The notes beneath the pieces are model-generated. The model saw only the letters and a program-made list of their open reading frames with translations, was not told the DNA's origin and did no database searches. Made by a program: the position numbers and the translations under genes. Below, piece after piece: positions 6,271 to 8,657 of a DNA stretch of 8,657 nucleotides. The stretch is from NCBI GenBank assembly GCA_964514655.1, contig CAZEQY010000050.1, positions 1 to 8,657 of the forward strand. The letters are read 5' to 3'. The stretch comes from SZAS-7 sp964514655. GTDB lineage: Bacteria > Chlamydiota > Chlamydiia > Chlamydiales > FEN-1388. Every line of letters starts with the position of its first letter. Position 1 is the first letter of the stretch.

Positions 6271-6283
6271 ATCATGATCAAGA
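6266..6283. repeat. Perfect 18-bp palindrome at convergent gene ends
   Basis: TCTTGATCATGATCAAGA reads the same on both strands and includes the aconitase TGA stop (6278-6280). It could fold as a hairpin in either transcript or bind a dimeric protein. Neither side is followed by a T-run, so it does not look like a classical intrinsic terminator, though a bidirectional role in ending or protecting the two convergent transcripts is plausible. Confidence 0.7.
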
Positions 6284-8521
6284 ACCTCCACGAAGGTTTA
6301 GCGCGCTGCCGGCGCGGAACCATTCGATTTGGTTTTGGTTATAGGAATGATTCAATGAAATACGCTCCTTCGCCCCATCTGCATGCACGATTTCAAGCTC
6401 TAGGGCTTTTCCTGGGGTGAATGTGTCTAGACCAAGGATGTTTAGTCTATCATCTTCGCGGATTTTGTCGTAATCGCCCGGATTAGCAAAAGTAAGGGCG
6501 AGTATTCCCTGCTTTTTGAGGTTTGTTTCGTGGATGCGAGCAAAGCTTTTTACGATTATTGCTGAGCCCCCTAAAAATCTTGGCTCCATGGCGGCATGCT
6601 CGCGAGATGAGCCTTCGCCATAGTTTTCGTCGCCAACTGCTATCCAGCGAATCCCCTGCTTTTTGTAGGCGCGCGCATTATTTGAAAAGGAGTCTATTTT
6701 TTCGGTAAGCACATTTTTGCCTTGGCCTACTTCTTCACGAAACGCATTTACTGCGCCAGAAAACATGTTATCAGAAATGCGATCTAGATGACCGCGATAT
6801 TTAAGCCATCTGCCGGCTGGAGAAATATGGTCCGTCGTACACTTGCCGGATGCTTTTACAAGCACAACGAGGTTTGCAAAATCACTATCTTTCCAAGGCA
6901 AAAATGGCTCTAGAAGTTCGAGGCGTTCGCTATCTTTTTTCACCACGACGACAACATCTTCGCCATCTTTTGCAGGAGCTATATAGCCAACAAGACCCGC
7001 TTCGAAACCGCTCTCAGGAAGTTCCCTGCCTGTTGGCGGTTCGAGGCGAAGTTTCTTGCCCCCCTCTGCTTCGAGCTCGTCGGTAAGGGGGTTAAAGGAC
7101 ATCTTTCCCGCTAAACTCATGGCAATCACCATCTCTGGGCTTGCAACAAAGGAGTGAGTGCCAGGATTTGCGTCATTACGTCCTGAAAAGTTGCGGTTGT
7201 AGGAAGTGAGGATGCTATTTTTTTCGCCAAACTTTACATCTGTTCGCTTCCACTGACCAATACATGGGCCACAGGCATTAGCAAGCACAAGGCCACCTAT
7301 TGCTTCAAGCAACTCTAATTGCCCATCTCGCTCTATAGTAGCTCGTATCTGCTCAGAGCCCGGTGTTATAGTGAGGGGGCATTTTGCTTTAATACCGGCC
7401 TTTATCGCCTGCTTTGCGATGCTGCTTGCGCGCTCTATATCTTCGTAGCTAGAATTTGTGCACGAGCCTATTAAAGCTACCTTTATAGCGTCCGGAAAGT
7501 CATTTTTCTCTACCGCTTCAGCAAGCTCGGAGATCTTCCACGCCCTATCTGGAGAGTATGGGCCATTGACATATGGTGGAAGCTTTGAAAGGTTTATCTC
7601 AATAACAGAATCGTAGTACTTTTCTGAGCCGCTATCTGGTGTTAAATAGTCATACGCGAGGTCCGCAAGGTCTGCAACATCAGCTCTACCTGTTGCCCGA
7701 AGATACTCGCTCATGCGCCTATCATATCCAAAGACTGATGTTGTTGCCCCAACTTCAGCGCCCATGTTGCATATTGTCGCTTTACCGGTGCATGATATTG
7801 AGGGCGCCCCTTCGCCAAAGTACTCAATAATTGCGCCTGTGCCCCCTTTGACCGTCAAAATTCCGGCAACTCGTAGTATAACATCTTTTGCTGCTGTCCA
7901 GCCAGAAAGTGCCCCTGTAAGCTTTACGCCAATGATCTTTGGCATCTTTAGTTCCCAGCTCATGCCGGCCATAACATCTACAGCATCAGAGCCTCCAACA
8001 CCTATTGCAAGCATGCCTAAGCCACCTGCATTTGGCGTATGTGAATCTGTACCAATCATCAAGCCGCCCGGAAAGGCATAATTTTCTAAAAGCACCTGGT
8101 GAATAATTCCGGCTCCAGGCTTCCAAAAGCCAATACCATACTTATTGGAAACGCTTTTTAAAAAGTCATAGACTTCACTACTTTCGCGCTCAGATCGCTC
8201 AAGGTCTTTTTTTGCCCCGACTTCAGCCTGTATAAGATGGTCGCAGTGAACTGATGTAGGAACAGCCGTTCGCTTTCTTTTTGCTAGCATAAGTTGAAGT
8301 AGGGCCATCTGTGCAGTAGCATCCTGCATTGCCACACGATCGGGCATAAAGTCGACATAGTCCACACCGCGTACAAGGGGTGTTTTTGGCATACGCGGCA
8401 TATGTGTATAAAGAATTTTTTCAGTGAGCGTAAGCGGCCGATTAAGCAACTTTCTTACAAGAGCTAGTTCTTGTTTTTGTTTTGCATACACGCGCTGGAT
8501 TAAGTCTAGATCAAAGAGCAT
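6278..8521 (-). CDS. acn: Aconitate hydratase, mitochondrial-type aconitase
   Basis: The enzyme isomerises citrate to isocitrate via cis-aconitate in the TCA cycle, in the cytoplasm, using a [4Fe-4S] cluster. From the ATG at 8521 it has 747 residues, the usual length for mitochondrial-type aconitases and shorter than the roughly 900 of bacterial AcnA. The cluster cysteines are present in GSCTNSSYED (Cys354) and NACGPCIGQW (Cys417, Cys420), with the spacing of the pig heart enzyme. The active-site segments QDATAQMA, DSHTPNAGGLG (159-169), CTTDHISPAG and YGEGSSREHAA (634-644, with the catalytic Ser) are all intact, so the enzyme should work. A GTG at 8554 would add 11 residues, but the strong ribosome-binding site lies inside that extension and homologues begin near the MLFDLDLI sequence, so the ATG at 8521 is preferred. 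The gene stands alone, flanked by identical 17-bp repeats. Confidence 0.95.
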   Translation of the reverse strand: MLFDLDLIQRVYAKQKQELALVRKLLNRPLTLTEKILYTHMPRMPKTPLVRGVDYVDFMPDRVAMQDATAQMALLQLMLAKRKRTAVPTSVHCDHLIQAEVGAKKDLERSERESSEVYDFLKSVSNKYGIGFWKPGAGIIHQVLLENYAFPGGLMIGTDSHTPNAGGLGMLAIGVGGSDAVDVMAGMSWELKMPKIIGVKLTGALSGWTAAKDVILRVAGILTVKGGTGAIIEYFGEGAPSISCTGKATICNMGAEVGATTSVFGYDRRMSEYLRATGRADVADLADLAYDYLTPDSGSEKYYDSVIEINLSKLPPYVNGPYSPDRAWKISELAEAVEKNDFPDAIKVALIGSCTNSSYEDIERASSIAKQAIKAGIKAKCPLTITPGSEQIRATIERDGQLELLEAIGGLVLANACGPCIGQWKRTDVKFGEKNSILTSYNRNFSGRNDANPGTHSFVASPEMVIAMSLAGKMSFNPLTDELEAEGGKKLRLEPPTGRELPESGFEAGLVGYIAPAKDGEDVVVVVKKDSERLELLEPFLPWKDSDFANLVVLVKASGKCTTDHISPAGRWLKYRGHLDRISDNMFSGAVNAFREEVGQGKNVLTEKIDSFSNNARAYKKQGIRWIAVGDENYGEGSSREHAAMEPRFLGGSAIIVKSFARIHETNLKKQGILALTFANPGDYDKIREDDRLNILGLDTFTPGKALELEIVHADGAKERISLNHSYNQNQIEWFRAGSALNLRGGS

Positions 8522-8532
8522 TGGTGTGACAT

Positions 8533-8541
8533 CCTCCCCCC
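8533..8541 (-). promoter_or_regulatory. Strong ribosome-binding site that places the aconitase start
   Basis: On the minus strand GGGGGGAGG ends 11 nt before the ATG at 8521, a slightly long but workable spacing. It lies downstream of the alternative GTG at 8554, so it argues against that start. An out-of-frame ATG follows it directly. Confidence 0.55.
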
Positions 8542-8584
8542 TATTCTCTCCCACCTATACGCCCTTCCCACATTTTAAGGAAGA

Positions 8585-8601
8585 TCTTAATCTTAATCTT
8601 G
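8585..8601 (+). repeat. 17-bp direct repeat, copy 2 (right of aconitase)
   Basis: TCTTAATCTTAATCTTG is identical to 6254-6270 and has the same orientation. It overlaps a small palindrome, AAGATCTT (8581-8588), and on the minus strand contains the TAA that would end the possible upstream gene. Confidence 0.85.
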
Positions 8602-8657
8602 GGAGCTTTTTGCAAAACTCAGCTGTTCAAACGTAACATGCTTTAAACCGGCATACA
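8593..8657 (-). CDS. Possible 3' end of an upstream minus-strand gene (partial)
   Basis: One minus-strand frame is open from the window edge to TAA at 8595-8593 and encodes about 20 residues ending in LSFAKSSQD. The other two minus-strand frames are stopped earlier in this stretch. Its position, 71 bp before the aconitase ATG and on the same strand, suits a preceding gene. The reading is far too short to identify, and chance openness is quite possible. No clear promoter for aconitase is visible in the gap; a TAAAAT box (8577-8572) has no matching -35. Confidence 0.25.
   Translation of the reverse strand, partial: YAGLKHVTFEQLSFAKSSQD

Noticed and set aside
6283..6298. AACCT...AGGTT stem as an intrinsic terminator
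   Set aside because: The stem is five base pairs, lies within the aconitase coding sequence, and has no following T-run.
7713..8081. Plus-strand ORF of 122 codons opposite aconitase
   Set aside because: It is wholly antisense to strongly conserved aconitase sequence, and its Pro/Ser/Ala-rich composition marks it as a shadow.

Overview
The window most resembles an environmental chlamydia (Parachlamydiales-type: amoeba- or arthropod-associated). This is an inference from gene content, not from a marker gene. It rests on a CdaA-CdaR (c-di-AMP synthase and regulator) pair in the chlamydial arrangement, a WaaG-like glycosyltransferase, a degenerate ankyrin-type protein, a cysteine hydrolase of the permuted papain type, and a complete mitochondrial-type aconitase. 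The Chlamydia species that infect humans and animals lack aconitase, whereas environmental chlamydiae keep a full TCA cycle, so the last gene argues for the environmental group.

Layout. The left edge (about 2-697, + strand) holds the 3' part of an ankyrin-like gene whose coding frame extends upstream of any usual start codon to an in-frame TGA at 29-31. It runs tail to tail into a five-gene block on the minus strand, read right to left: DEDDh-type exonuclease (5733-5140), cdaA (5101-4283), cdaR (4298 or 4310 down to 3063), WaaG-like glycosyltransferase (3070-1919) and a YiiX/NlpC-P60-like hydrolase (1874-690). cdaA, cdaR and the glycosyltransferase overlap and are probably translated as one unit. 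The exonuclease lies 38 bp upstream and has a good promoter candidate. The hydrolase has its own promoter candidate inside the end of the glycosyltransferase gene.

To the right, a short unrecognised gene (5820-6251, + strand) diverges from the exonuclease across an 86-bp region in which candidate -10 boxes for the two directions overlap. It converges on the aconitase gene (minus strand, 8521 or 8554 down to 6278). The 26-bp gap between them carries a perfect 18-bp palindrome. An exact 17-bp direct repeat lies just beyond each end of the aconitase gene. The last bases (8593-8657) may hold the 3' end of another minus-strand gene.

Functionally, cdaA, cdaR and the glycosyltransferase form an envelope and second-messenger group. 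The hydrolase and the ankyrin-like protein could be host-interaction factors, but nothing in the sequence proves that. Aconitase is central metabolism. No tRNA, rRNA, CRISPR array, insertion sequence or phage gene was seen.
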